A stretch of 64,000 nucleotides of DNA from Massospora cicadina. Taxonomy: Eukaryota > Entomophthoromycota > Entomophthoromycetes > Entomophthorales > Entomophthoraceae. The position numbers and the translations under genes are program-made. Below, piece after piece: positions 22,443-33,019 of the stretch; the stretch's first letter is position 1; every line of letters starts with the position of its first letter. The notes below the pieces were generated by a model. That model was not told the DNA's origin. It worked only from the letters and a program-made list of their open reading frames with translations, and did no database searches. The stretch covers positions 123,598 through 187,597 of the forward strand of contig JAKSZP010015879.1 of assembly GCA_022478985.1 (NCBI GenBank), written 5' to 3'.

Positions 22443-22851
22443 AGTAAGTCTTTCAGGACTTTGAGGGAGTTGGTTTAAGTCTAGGGGAGCATCCTCTACA
22501 CTTATATTGGGTGGTTTCCCTTTCTTATCTAAAAAGTCTGAAGAGGCCAGCTGCCCCCTAATCTCACAGAGGTGACCTCACCCATGTGGTGGACAAGCAG
22601 TAGGTCATGGCTTACCCTTTAAGTATTCCGCCACTCATCCCTGTACTAACAACTGGGTAATTTTATGGCGGATTGAAGAAACCTGTATTGAGGTTTTGAA
22701 AAATTGGGACCAGCATGGGACAGATAAGGTGAGTCTCCCTTCTAATCTGACCATAAATTTGGAAACCATCACTAACAGCATCAAACCTTCCCTGTTGTTG
22801 AAACTTCAATCTGTCAAACCCCATATGGACAAATTAGTGCCAGAGTAATAA
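22443..22851 (+). repeat. Truncated LTR of the gypsy-B family
   Basis: Starts AGTAAGTCTTTCAGGACT and carries CCCATGTGGTGGACAAGCAG and GTCATGGCTTACCCTT, as in the first 400 bp of the gypsy-B LTR. It stops exactly where a gypsy-C-type LTR begins (22852). The LTR open frame is broken here (TAG after the HVVD codons). Confidence 0.6.
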
Positions 22852-23750
22852 TGTCAGGAATGCAGCAGATAAAGTTTAGATTGGGTAAGGAGAGTGTCTA
22901 TAACTCTCCTGTTTCCAGCGTGGAGGTTCACAGTGCACAGGGTCAACGCCAGAAAGCTAGTTGCAAGTATTTAAGTTACTAGGGCCCAGCAGAGAGTGCT
23001 TGGGCTATAATAACATAGAGCAAATATGGCTATCATTATAGGAAATGATCAGAATGTAAACCCACGGTGCTCAGAGTGGAAGGGTATTAGTGCCCTAGGT
23101 TGGAGGGAACCTGGGTGTCCCAACGGTGCATGGGTGGATAGATTGGTTGTAGTTATAATTAAATGGTTAACATTACATGAGACCTTCATGAAGAGGTCCA
23201 TGCACAGGATAGACCAAGATAGCATAAATATAGAAAATGGTGTACTTAATGAAATGGTTTATTATAAGGGTGAAGTTGACCAATGGGAAGGATTGGTCTC
23301 AACATGAGGAATTTAAGGGATTTTGGGCAAACAATTAATTGAGGGAAGCTGGTCTAAGCTGAGGTGCACCAATAGGTGCACGCTTCCAGTGGACAAGATG
23401 CTGTATTTGGTAATCAACTGAACTTGGGTCTTTGATTGTAATAGTGGCTGACCTGAGCTGAAAAGTTCAAAAATCAAATAGGTTTCAAGACCCCATTCAC
23501 CTAAAAACCAAAGAAAACTGTTTTTATTTTAACAAAAATCTGGTTTGTTTTAATGTGACTGCTATTATGCAGGTCCAAACTTCTCTAGCATCCCTGGGAC
23601 CAACCTAGGCATACCTCGCCTCCACCCAGCGTTGATCCAAGGTATACTTGATATCATGGAGGCCAGTCAACTCCACCTTCTTGGCATCCTGATATGTATC
23701 TTTGTCCCTTGGATTTGTACCCATGATTATGTCATTTTCCAGCCATGACA
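22852..23750 (-). repeat. Gypsy-C family LTR
   Basis: 899 bp; on the minus strand it starts TGTCATGGCTGGAAAATGAC and ends CCTGACA. It matches the gypsy-C LTRs over the U3 block CATACACTGGACCAACGCTGG-like and the CTCTTCATGAAGGTC block near 23190. Its U3 carries the open frame LHDIKYTLDQRWVEARYA. It lies between two gypsy-B-type LTR pieces pointing in opposite directions. Confidence 0.7.
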
Positions 23751-25139
23751 GACTGGCTTGCCAGTCATGATGCAAAAGCTTCCAAAATGCAAGCCATAAT
23801 GCCAGGGAAATTGCTGCTTGAATGACGATTAAATGTGCTGCAAGATAATTGACAACTGAGTGCTGATGGGCCACAAAAGTAAAAAACGCCCAGCAAGAAA
23901 CCAGACTGTTGCAGCTCCCAGGGCCAATGGGCCCAGGCATAGAAAGTTGAGATACTGGATTGGGTGATTTGATTTTCCCCATGGGGGAATTGGGTACAGA
24001 AATATTGGTGATGTTGTGGATCTACACCTGAAGCGGAGAGAGTTTTGCCCATAAATGCTAAAATCCTGCTGGCAGATTGCCCCGGCGATTGGGGAAAATT
24101 CCACAAAGTTCTTGACGTGATAGGCCCAGATGACCGCGGTGGGGACCAAAGTTACTAACATGACCAGGATAGACCAGTCAGTACAAGGCCCAAGAGGCCA
24201 CATTGCAGATGTTGCAGGGGTTCAGAAAAGAAATTTTTAGGACTTAACCAAATAAATTGAAGCGTGGGAAGATCTTTGATAGATTTAGAATAAGAGAATT
24301 GACCGTCAAATTTCTCAATGTGTTATGACTTCTTAAATAGATAACTTAATTTGGGAATAGCTAAGGAAAGTGTGGGATCAAGGCCCTTGAGATTCAACCT
24401 AACCAGCAAACTTTGAGCAAGGGGAAAACAAACTTATTTGAAACTGACCCAAAAGTATTACAGTGGGCCAAGTCATTGTCAGTTCATCCACAGATGCCCA
24501 AATTGCAGATTTACCACAGTTCAATTGATTAGCATGACAGCATCTCAACCAATAGGCAATGGGAACCTTCCAAGGCCACCCCATGTAGGGGAAGTCCAAA
24601 GAGGTTGGGAATGGGTTTAGGGTACACAAACTGCCTGCACCCAGTTGCTTTGGCATCTGTTTGACTGAGAAAGATTCATCAGATGAAAAGTTCAATTTTT
24701 GGGAAGGGTTCCAAACTGGTGGCAACTTTTTCCTTTTGCCTGATGCCAATGGTAACTTTTACCAAAGATTCAACACTAGACGCTTTATTTGCCAAAAGTA
24801 CACGCCTGCAAGGCTTTGTTGCCGATGGTTTGAGGCTGTCAGGCCTTGATCCCAAAAGGCTTGTTGCCATTGGACACATTTGACCATTTCACCTCATGTG
24901 ATTGCCAATTCCTCAAAAATTTGACACAAATCCCCTTGATTCTTAGTGTCAATTCATCCAAAGTTAATACTGGAATAGGTGGTGGGGTCCAAAAAGGGTA
25001 AGCTGTGACCCACCGCTTGTCCACCACATGGGCGAAAATTCTCTGGGAGATGAGAGGGGCAGATGTCCTTCTTGGACTTTTTGGATGGGAAAGGGAATTC
25101 AACCTAATCCAAGCGGAGGGGGAGATTTCCAGTCTTACA
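23751..25139 (-). repeat. Gypsy-B-family LTR, long subtype (D1), with open frames
   Basis: On the minus strand it starts TGTAAGACTGG and aligns with 39757-41129 throughout and with the gypsy-B LTRs over the first ~400 bp and the end. Open frames: 25168-24839 (PLISQRIFAHVVDKRWVTAYP, the only copy here with the Trp codon intact), 24749-24399 (PYMGWPWKVP) and 24203-23829 with two hydrophobic segments (LVMLVTLVPTAVIW; WFLAGRFLLLW). The last bases before the gypsy-C-type LTR appear lost. Confidence 0.65.
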
Positions 25140-25269
25140 ATAAATTGTGAGTGGGTTGGGCATCCCAAACCTGTTCCCGACCACTTGAGACTGTCCCTAC
25201 GTGGGATGGCTCTGGGAGGCTCCCATTACCCACTGAGAAAGACAAAACTACTTGAATTATCATAATCAT

Positions 25270-25960
25270 GGCAAAAACACAATTCAGGCGTCTGAGTACA
25301 AATTAATGATGATAGCCTGCCACTGACACTTTTTGTCAGTTTTAATTGAACAACTTTCCCTTCACTTGAAGTTTTTCCAGTTAAGGTTGTAAACTCAAAG
25401 GCCCAATCCCCTGCATTCCAAAGGTATTCCCAAATTGATCAGGCATTTAAACAATTGTCTCACACTAGGAGGATTGAAAATCAATTTTTTTTATTAAAAT
25501 TTTTCAATAAAAATACCCTTGCTCCAAAAACTATTTTTAGTTTAAACCATTCTTTCCAGTATCTCACAACATCCACCAATATAAACTATGGAGCATGCAA
25601 TGACTAGGACATCATAGTAATGTTGGTGACCTTGTTGCCTTCTGCAGTTAACTGGGCCTACCATGTTAAAGACTTCTTGGACTTTATTTAAATTGCTGAA
25701 GCAATCCGCCACTAGGATCTTGGCATGTTATGGGCAAAATTTCCCTGCTCCAGATGAGAATCCACACTTTCACCAATGGCTCCATTCCAAGCTCCCCTAT
25801 GGGTGAATCCAAACCTGACAATCCAATAAAACATTTCTCATGCTAGGCAAATAAGCCCTAGAGATGCAACAGCCTGGCTTTTTGCCAAGTTGCTTTCCAC
25901 TTTTGTGGCCCATCAATGTCAGAGAATGGTATGATTTACCCCAGTTTGTGATAGAAGCTT
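25270..25960 (+). repeat. Plus-strand copy of the long gypsy-B-type LTR (D3), partial
   Basis: At 25617 the plus strand encodes MLVTLLPSAVNWAYHVKDF, closely matching MLVTLVPTAVIWAYHVKNF on the minus strand of the copy at 23751-25139. Further along, ATAWLFAKLL resembles the downstream hydrophobic segment. Only the second half of the LTR is recognisable and the ends are uncertain. Confidence 0.5.
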
Positions 25961-26329
25961 TGAACTTGCTAACCCTGAGCTAAAGGTCCATTATAACAAA
26001 GGGGCAGTGCATACCATATAGAGCATGGTAAGGGCAATTGGGCGGTTTAACCTAAAGAAGGAAGGATTGCTTCAACCACTCCCATTTCTGTTATAGCCAG
26101 TTGTGAAGTTCTGGGATTGCTCGCTTGATAAATTAATTTTGCACACTTAATCAGGCTGAAGTTTGGCCAAATGATCCTCAATTTTACCAGTGGCTTACAG
26201 TATTCAAATCATTCAGAAACTCACTAGGCATATTAAAATATCCTGACTCTTGTGGTCAATTTTGGGCTTTATTTTTCCTCCATAATCGGTAAGTTCAACC
26301 AAGTCAGGCAAAGTTACAAGCTGTGGATC

Positions 26330-26862
26330 TTGAGATCCCAGCTTGCTGACACTCTCAAAAGTTGAATTAAGATAAAACTGGAAAGAGGTTTGAATAAAAT
26401 AGCTCTTTATCAGACTAGATTATTTGATAATTATTCATTATGTCAGGCGCCAGTATTTATACCTCTAAGGCATCTCCTGGCCACATTCAAGCATACAATC
26501 TTAACAGATTATTTTCCACCTCAGTTCAGCCCTTGAACTGATATGACTGAGACCTATTGCTAGGTTTATTGGTGGCAAAGACACTCTCATATTTAGGAGG
26601 ATTTCAGGGATGAAATTCACAACAGGCATGCAAATTGTCCTAGCATCATCTCAAAATAAGTTTCACCACACTGCTGACAAAATACAAATTCTGGGAGATT
26701 TTGGCATTGATTTAATTAAATGATGTACCCTTAATTGGGACGTCAGCAGGCCTCTCTTGATAGCACTAGTTACTCCCACTTGGGTGGTCCATGTGCAAGT
26801 GCTATTGTGCTGATTATGAGGATCAACATATGAAATTTTCTGTAAGGCAGAAAAAGGGTTAC
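26330..26862 (-). repeat. LTR-like repeat K, minus copy
   Basis: Inverted relative of 21490-22060, with the TATA-like GGTATAAATACTGGC on the minus strand near 26455. The two copies bracket about 4.3 kb of other LTRs. Confidence 0.6.
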
Positions 26863-27284
26863 GTTCTTTTAATATATTTTGTTCATGTGATTTGTAGACG
26901 TTATCTTTGTATCAATCCTAAATGATTTTTCATGTTGAATATTAAATAGTGGTCCCAAGTAGTTAGGACTAGTTGCCAAGTTTTGGTGCAGCGACAATTG
27001 GCCCAACTGTATAAATGTATTTGGGCTGAGCTTCCAACATAATAATCATATTGAATTGATGATGAGTTGATTGGACTGGGCCAATTACTTGCAGAGAAGA
27101 TTGCCTAAATGTGCGAGTGTATTTGACCCAATCTTTTGTAATATAATTAAATCCACGTTGCAATAATCAGCCTGAGCCATGAAATTCAATAGGCTTTAAT
27201 TAGAGTATTAGCTCAAGCATTAGGAGGATAATTGGCCTGATTTTTGGTTTTTGAAACGTTTATTTTTGAGTCAACCACCAGAAT
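26863..27284. other. No gene recognised
   Basis: AT-rich sequence without a convincing ORF; the 64-residue minus frame at 27163-26969 has no recognisable motif. Confidence 0.35.
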
Positions 27285-27844
27285 ATAACATCAGTACACC
27301 AGCTATGTTTGGATGTGGAAGTAATGGAAAAGTGATTTGTTCAGGTATAGGTGTTTCTGAACACATGGTTATAGGTTTTATGGAATAAATGTTTAGACTG
27401 TATAGCTTGTTTATTATATGGTATATGAAACTATTAGAATAAAAATATGTAATTAAAGGTTTTAGCATATGATAATATTTATTGACCGCAAAGGCTGACC
27501 ATCTGAGCCTAGTTTTAAATCCCATCCAACTTACTGGACTTACCTAACCTTAATTGATTTTTAAATGGAGCACTATACTTCTTTTGAGCTTATGGGATTG
27601 TGCCTTGCATGTGATTTTGAAAGCAGTGGGAATCATCTCAGTCTCATTGTAAATTTGTTTTGGTGTGATTAATCAACTCAATATTATCACAGTTAGGGTA
27701 ATTTAAGCAATTAATTGAACAAAACTCATTATCATTTGATTTGATATGCAAATACTTGATCTAACTTCAGCACAAATCCTCTTGACTTGATGAATTGTAT
27801 CTGAAATCTCAGGAATGCCCTTAATGTCAGGCTTTACCCTGACA
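27285..27844 (-). repeat. Solo LTR of the gypsy-I family
   Basis: On the minus strand it starts TGTCAGGGTAAAGCCTGACA and follows the gypsy-I LTR through GGAATCATCTCAGTCTCA-equivalent sequence and the GGTCAATAAA block near 27485. It is more diverged than the two gypsy-I LTRs are from each other. The far end is uncertain. Confidence 0.65.
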
Positions 27845-28072
27845 ATCAGTGCTTGTTGTTCACTTATCTCCCAGTCCATCTAAACATCGTTTGAGCAGCA
27901 GTGTCTCTGCCTCATAGCTCACCTTCTGAGGGGCTTAGGCATTCCAACTGACAGGCCAGTCTAAACTTTATCTACCACTTCCCTGAAAGTTAGGAGCAGA
28001 TAAAGAAACATTTGGGAGGAGAATTATAAGAAAATTGTTGAGGCTCAGGTTTGTCAGCATAGAAAGCCTCAC

Positions 28073-28410
28073 TGTTGGGATTTCATCAAATTTGCATATC
28101 TTCAAAAAATCCCCCTTCCTCAATTCCCCTGACATCATCGGAAGGAGCAAGCAATCTATCACAATCTATCAAAGTTGATAATCAATCAGATCTTGATCAT
28201 CTGATTGAAGATTTGATCACGCAGAGATTAATTCACTCTGATAGATTATGTACTGTAAAAAAGCCTATAAATATTTCCTCTTTTAAAAATAAAAATTAGG
28301 TCGAGTTTAACATGTATTTTCTTATTTACTTCATTGCATTTTTTGAGAATCCGCCCAGTGTAACTTTGAGCTGCAACCTGCCACATTGGAAGTGTAATTT
28401 AAAACTTCCA
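28073..28410 (+). repeat. 5' LTR of gypsy-G
   Basis: 338 bp. TATA-like CTATAAATATTTCC at 28265. It is similar throughout to 34077-34443; the 3' copy is longer chiefly through a mini-insertion and target duplication. Confidence 0.85.
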
Positions 28411-28413
28411 GAC

Positions 28414-28429
28414 TGGTGCTCACTACAGG
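28414..28429 (+). promoter_or_regulatory. Primer-binding site of gypsy-G
   Basis: TGGTGCTCACTACAGG, 3 nt downstream of the 5' LTR, starting with the TGG that pairs with a tRNA CCA end. The same 16 nt occur on the minus strand at the start of gypsy-H (63361-63376). Confidence 0.7.
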
Positions 28430-28468
28430 GGCTCTTTGAGTTATGCACCAGTGACCACATCTATCACC

Positions 28469-30452
28469 ATGGATTCTCAATTTTTGCCTGACGAGGCTCA
28501 AGATCAAGAGCAAGGCGTTGGGACCATCTAGTCTAAAAAAAGATCAAGAGCAAGGCAGTATTTTATGATGGGTCCCTTCTATTGGAGCCCAAATCCCAAT
28601 ATTACCCTCCACGTTGGAATTTTGAGCCAACTTGGAATTCTATAATCCTAACTTAAGTTTTGCCTCAGACTTTCAAATTCCACTTGAGGCCTTGCAAAAT
28701 ATCATCAATCAATTACTTGAAGGGGCTCTAATCCCTGGAATATGTTCTACCTGATCTCAATCAAATGCAGTACCTTCTATATTGCAAGAAGTGCTGAAAA
28801 CCTCTCAAATGCCAGGGATTGGCTCCAAACAATATCTACAAAAACTTGTACATCCTACATTATACCACTTGCTACCTGTAGTTGGAATGCACCATCAAGG
28901 GATGCTCAATTTACTAGAAGGACTCCAATCCTTGAATAATTGTATTTCCAAGTTTTTAAAGTCAGCCTCTGAGTTTAGCTGAGATAATCGTGATGCTATT
29001 ATTAATAAATGAACTTCCCTCAATGAAGTACAACAGTAGCTCATTCAGTTTGACAATGGGATATCAAATTTTATTGATGTACGATTTCCAAAAAAGGTTC
29101 AAGAGATCCAGAAGGAATGGAGAGAGGGTGTTTCTCAACTCTCTGAGTGTAGTCAATCAATGCAGGAAGAAATTAGAACCCATCTTTTTCAATTGGAACA
29201 ATTGTACTCGGGAATTCAGTTCTGGTTCAATGAAGTAGAGAAAACCTCTGGAAATATGGGTCCTCCTGGGGTAGAAGGGCCTCATGGACCTCCTGGAGCT
29301 GATGGGCCCCGTGGACCTCCAGGCGCTGATGGTCATTCAGGATCTTATCAGCAAATTAACTCTCTCATGAACAGGATGACCCACTTATGTGAACAATTCT
29401 CTAAGGTGTCCAAAGAATGCAACCTAACCCCTGATGGGGTACCAATTGACCCTCTTTTGACTCTGCAGTCCTTGTCTGATGAATTGATCAATTTGGGAAA
29501 GTGGGACAAGGATTCTGATATCTTAATACATGCTTGTGAATAAAAAGGGGAATTGCTCCAAGCAAAAATCGAGACTCTGGAACTCAAGTACAATGCACAA
29601 CAGGAACAGATTTTTGAGCTATCTCGCCAACTAGATGAAAAAGTAGGTCATGCAGACCTGAATCGATGGATTAACAAAATTTGGATGGAAGCTGTTGATC
29701 CTTACCCTCAATTTTCTTCTCAAGCTTCAGATTCTGCCTCTTATGTGTCTACTCAATCTGAAAAACCTGGAGTGCATGTTTTGACTACCAATGCTCCCAT
29801 GAGTTTCAAGCCAGTATTCATGACAAATACTCCCCAGGGGAAGGCAGCATTATCGCCTTTCTATATATGTATGAAAAGGCATTAAGTGAGTCCATGGATC
29901 ACCAAAAGATGAATTACTTGCCTAATTGCCTTACTCAATCGGCTCAAGATATTATGGTTCCCCAATTAATGACTTGCTCTACTTGAGCTCAAGTCAAAGA
30001 AGCATTGACCAAAGAATTTGGAAGTGAGCAGACCCTATCTTCGCAAAAACAGGCCTTTATGGGTATACAGCCCCACCAAAATGAATCTATTAAGGACTTT
30101 ACTCATCAGTTCTATTGGGAAACTCAAACTCTTGTAGCCTGTGGTCAGTTAAACTTGGACAATGTAATAACTGCAGTTCTGTCAGCCTTTGCTACTAGGA
30201 CGCAAATGCAAGTTTATTTGATCATTGTCAAAAGAATTTCCAAAGTATTTTGGATATTAAGGAGGCCTTATTGGAGTTGCCCCCTCAATTCTCCAAAAAC
30301 CCCAAGTTTATGAGTCTCCTAGACCTAGTCAGCCCAAAGTCTTTGCCATGCCTGAGAACACTAGAGAAATCCAGTGTAATTACTGTCATTGCTACTTCCA
30401 TAATGAGGATCGTTGTTTTAAAAAGAAGCAGATGAAAAAAGAAAAGAGATAA
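28469..30452 (+). pseudogene. Gypsy-G Gag with collagen-like Gly-X-Y repeat and CCHC knuckle
   Basis: Starts MDSQFLPDEAQ at 28469, then is cut by a 24-nt mini-insertion at 28517 that brings in a TAG. Open segments in shifting frames continue with coiled-coil-like helices (28782-28982; 29000-29240). About ten Gly-X-Y triplets follow at 29250-29340 (GPPGVEGPHGPPGAD...), then more helix (LQAKIETLELKYN) and a capsid-like region (MGIQPHQNESIKDFTHQFY, near 30060). The protein ends with CNYCHCYFHNEDRC (CX2CX4HX4C) at about 30370-30415. A collagen-like rod in a retrotransposon Gag is unusual; its role is unknown. Confidence 0.8.
28501..28556 (+). repeat. Mini-insertion 2: 24 nt with a 16-bp target duplication, in gypsy-G gag
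   Basis: AGATCAAGAGCAAGGC at 28501-28516 is repeated at 28541-28556. The 24-nt insert reads GTTGGGACCATCTAGT, then CTAAAAAA. It shares ACCATCTAGT...CTAAA with the inserts at 14903, 34159 and 63835. It introduces an in-frame TAG 16 codons after the gag start. Confidence 0.85.
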
Positions 30453-30483
30453 GACCAATAAGATTCTTCACCTTGATAATGAT

Positions 30484-31310
30484 GTGAGTGCGCAGCAAGA
30501 GCAGCAAAGTTCAATCAAGTGTAATAAAGATGGCCATTCTTCTTATTCCTTGCCCTCCTTATTGGCATTATCCTCTCAATTTGGAAGCACCATTACCCGG
30601 ATTAATTTCCGAGTAAATCAAATCAATGCCAAGGCTATCATAGATACTGGATCCCTGGTAAATGTTGTCTCCTCTAAATTGGTCAAAAGGATCAATTTAA
30701 CCCCCAAAATTTCTCATTATGAAGAATATGGCACCGCTGGCCCTCAGAGCACTCAGTCTATTAAAGCTTTTTCATCCCTTCCTCTGAAAATTGGGAAATT
30801 AACCTTTACCATTCCAGAGATTGTGCTTGATAATTTGAGTTATGACCTACTCTTGGGAACTCAATTTTTATAAGAATTTGATGGAATTATCAACTACCCT
30901 GACTCATCGTTGTCTCTCTTGGGGTATCAAGTTCCCTTACTTTTATCTGATCATGCTTCCACTTGATGTCAGTTATGTCTGCTAGAAGGAACTAAAAGGT
31001 CTTATTCACTTCAGTATCAGGTTTAAGATCCTCATGTAAAATTACCTCCTACCATGGCTGATATTGAAGAGGGAATGCCTATTTATTCTCCTGAGAAATT
31101 AGTTATTCCACCAAAATCACAAGTGATCATTAATACTTCTTTGCACTTTTTGATTCCCAAGGGGCATTTGCTACAAGTCCAGGGCACAGTCAATCCTTCT
31201 GCCAAAGAACTCTTGCCTTGTCCTGTAATATTGGATTATGCTTATTCAGGCTCTTTATCTGTCTTACTAGTGAACCTTACTGATGTGCCAAAACTGGTAG
31301 ATTGAGAGTG
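30484..31310 (+). pseudogene. Gypsy-G protease and dUTPase-like block
   Basis: 30484-30873 is a retropepsin: AIIDTGSLVNVVSSKLV (active-site DTG) and NLSYDLLLGTQFL (closing hydrophobic-Gly motif). The same frame continues past a TAA. 31054-31305 contains GHLLQVQGTVNPS, then VILDYAYSGSLSVLLVNLTD and ECPIAYVKLLPL. The order and spacing resemble dUTPase motif 3 (G-x-I-D-x-x-Y-x-G) and the following V-x-L-x-N and R-I-A-Q-L segments. A dUTPase-like domain between protease and RT has been reported in some fungal LTR retrotransposons. Enzyme activity is doubtful. Confidence 0.7.
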
Positions 31311-31463
31311 CCCGATTGCTTATGTCAAACTGTTACCCTTATCTTGTATCTATGATGTTAAATCCTTTGTGAGTTTACAAGGCTTTGGATTGGAGAGTGA
31401 TCAGGAAATCCTTACTGTGGGACCTGCTATCAGGAAACATCTCTTTAAAAACAGGAGAAACTA

Positions 31464-32746
31464 GTGCTTAATTTATTGGATAAATATTCTGACATTTTTG
31501 CTAAGCATACTTACAATTTTGGGAAGATGAAAGGTGTAGTGCACACTGTTGAAACTGGTGATCACCTTCCTATCTGTGTAAAGCCCTATCATAAATCCAA
31601 AGTAGAAGAAGCCCAGGTTACTAAGGAGTTGAATCAATTGCTGGAGGCTGGATTATTGAAACCCTCCAATAGTCCCTGGGCATCCCCATTGTTGTTGGTT
31701 AAGAAGAAAGATGGTTATCATAGAGTTGTAATGGATTATCATCAATTGAATGCTATTACCCGACGGTACTGTTATCCATTACCTAGTATTGACGATTCTC
31801 TTAGATTGTTTGCTGGATCCACCTATTTTTCGGCCATGGACTTAGCCAGTGGATATTGGCAAATCGAACTGTCTCCAGAAGATCATGTCAAGTGTGCCCT
31901 GATATCAAGTGAAGGATTGTTTGAACCAACTCGCATGCCTCAAGACCTAAGCAATGCCCCCACAACTTTCCAAAGGGCCATGGACGGTATGCTCTGGGAT
32001 TTAAAGCTTACTTGTGTTCTGGTATATCTTGATGACATTACCATGTTTTCCAAAACCTTTACTGAGAATTTAAACCATTTAAAAAAAGTATTCAGCCAAA
32101 TTTGGGGCTTTTCCTTAAAACTCAAGCCCTCCAAGCGCTCATTCTTTCAAAATTGAAATGGACTTCTTAGGACATCAGGTTTCAGCTAAAGGAATTCAAC
32201 CCCTTGTGGAAAAAGTTCAAGCCATCCAACAGATGTCTCCTCCCTCTTATTTACGGGATATTCAAGTCTTTCTCAGTATGGTTGGGTATTATTGGCAATT
32301 TATTCCCAACTTTGCTGATATGGCTGAACCCTTGTTTTATCTATTGCAAAAAGGAGTGTCTTTCAAGTGGGGATTAGCTCAAGAACAGTCTTTCAATTCT
32401 CTGCATACCGCCTTGATGAAGGCATCTGTTCTAATTCACCCCTCAGTTTGATAAGCCTTTCTTTCTACATATGGATGCAAGCAATGTCGCTATTGGGGCT
32501 ATTTTATCTCAATGTGATGAAGAAAATAAGGATCATCCTGTTGCTTACTATAGCAAAACTTTGTCAAAGGCTGAACAAAATTATAATGTTACTGAGCGGG
32601 AATTTTTGGCAGTTATTTTGGCCATCAAGCATTTTTGGCCCTTTTTATATGGTACCCATTTCACCATTATTACCGACCATTCCTCCTTGCGATGGCTGAA
32701 AAATATGAAGGATCCTGATGGAAGGTTGGCCTGTTGGGCTTTATGA
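31464..32746 (+). pseudogene. Gypsy-G reverse transcriptase and RNase H
   Basis: 31464-32156 carries the RT fingers and palm: WASPLLLVKKKDGYHRVVMDY, YFSAMDLASGYWQI (first Asp) and LVYLDDITMF (catalytic YLDD intact). 32158-32451 is the connection domain (FLGHQVSAKGIQ, FLSMVGYYWQFIPNF). 32471-32746 is RNase H: MDASNVAIGAILSQ, NYNVTEREFLAVILAIKHFWPFLYG and TDHSSLRWL with the expected Asp/Glu/Asp. Each block is in a different frame. Confidence 0.85.
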
Positions 32747-33019
32747 TTGCGAAATTATGATTTTTCTATTGTTCATTGCTCAAGAGCTCAGCATTAAATT
32801 TGTGGATAGGTTATCCTGACTACCTATTATGACCTTGGAACCAGAAAAAGAAGAACACTTGTATAATCTTATTGGATGACCGGAATTATGGGATTGAGAG
32901 AATGAAGAGGATCAAGCCTATCTAAAATCAATTACCAAGGATACTATGATTCAAGATGGAGCTTTGTAAAGGAAAGTCAAGTCTAAGTGGTTGCCCTTCC
33001 TACATCCCAACTCCAGGTT

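Noticed and set aside
23605..24203. A host multi-pass membrane protein on the minus strand
   Set aside because: The hydrophobic frames lie inside LTR-family repeats that recur at 39757-41129 and 25270-25960. I list them as LTR open frames, not as a host gene.
29250..29342. A host collagen or extracellular matrix gene
   Set aside because: The Gly-X-Y block is short and lies between helical and capsid-like Gag sequence, upstream of a CCHC knuckle and a retroviral-type pol, and between LTRs.
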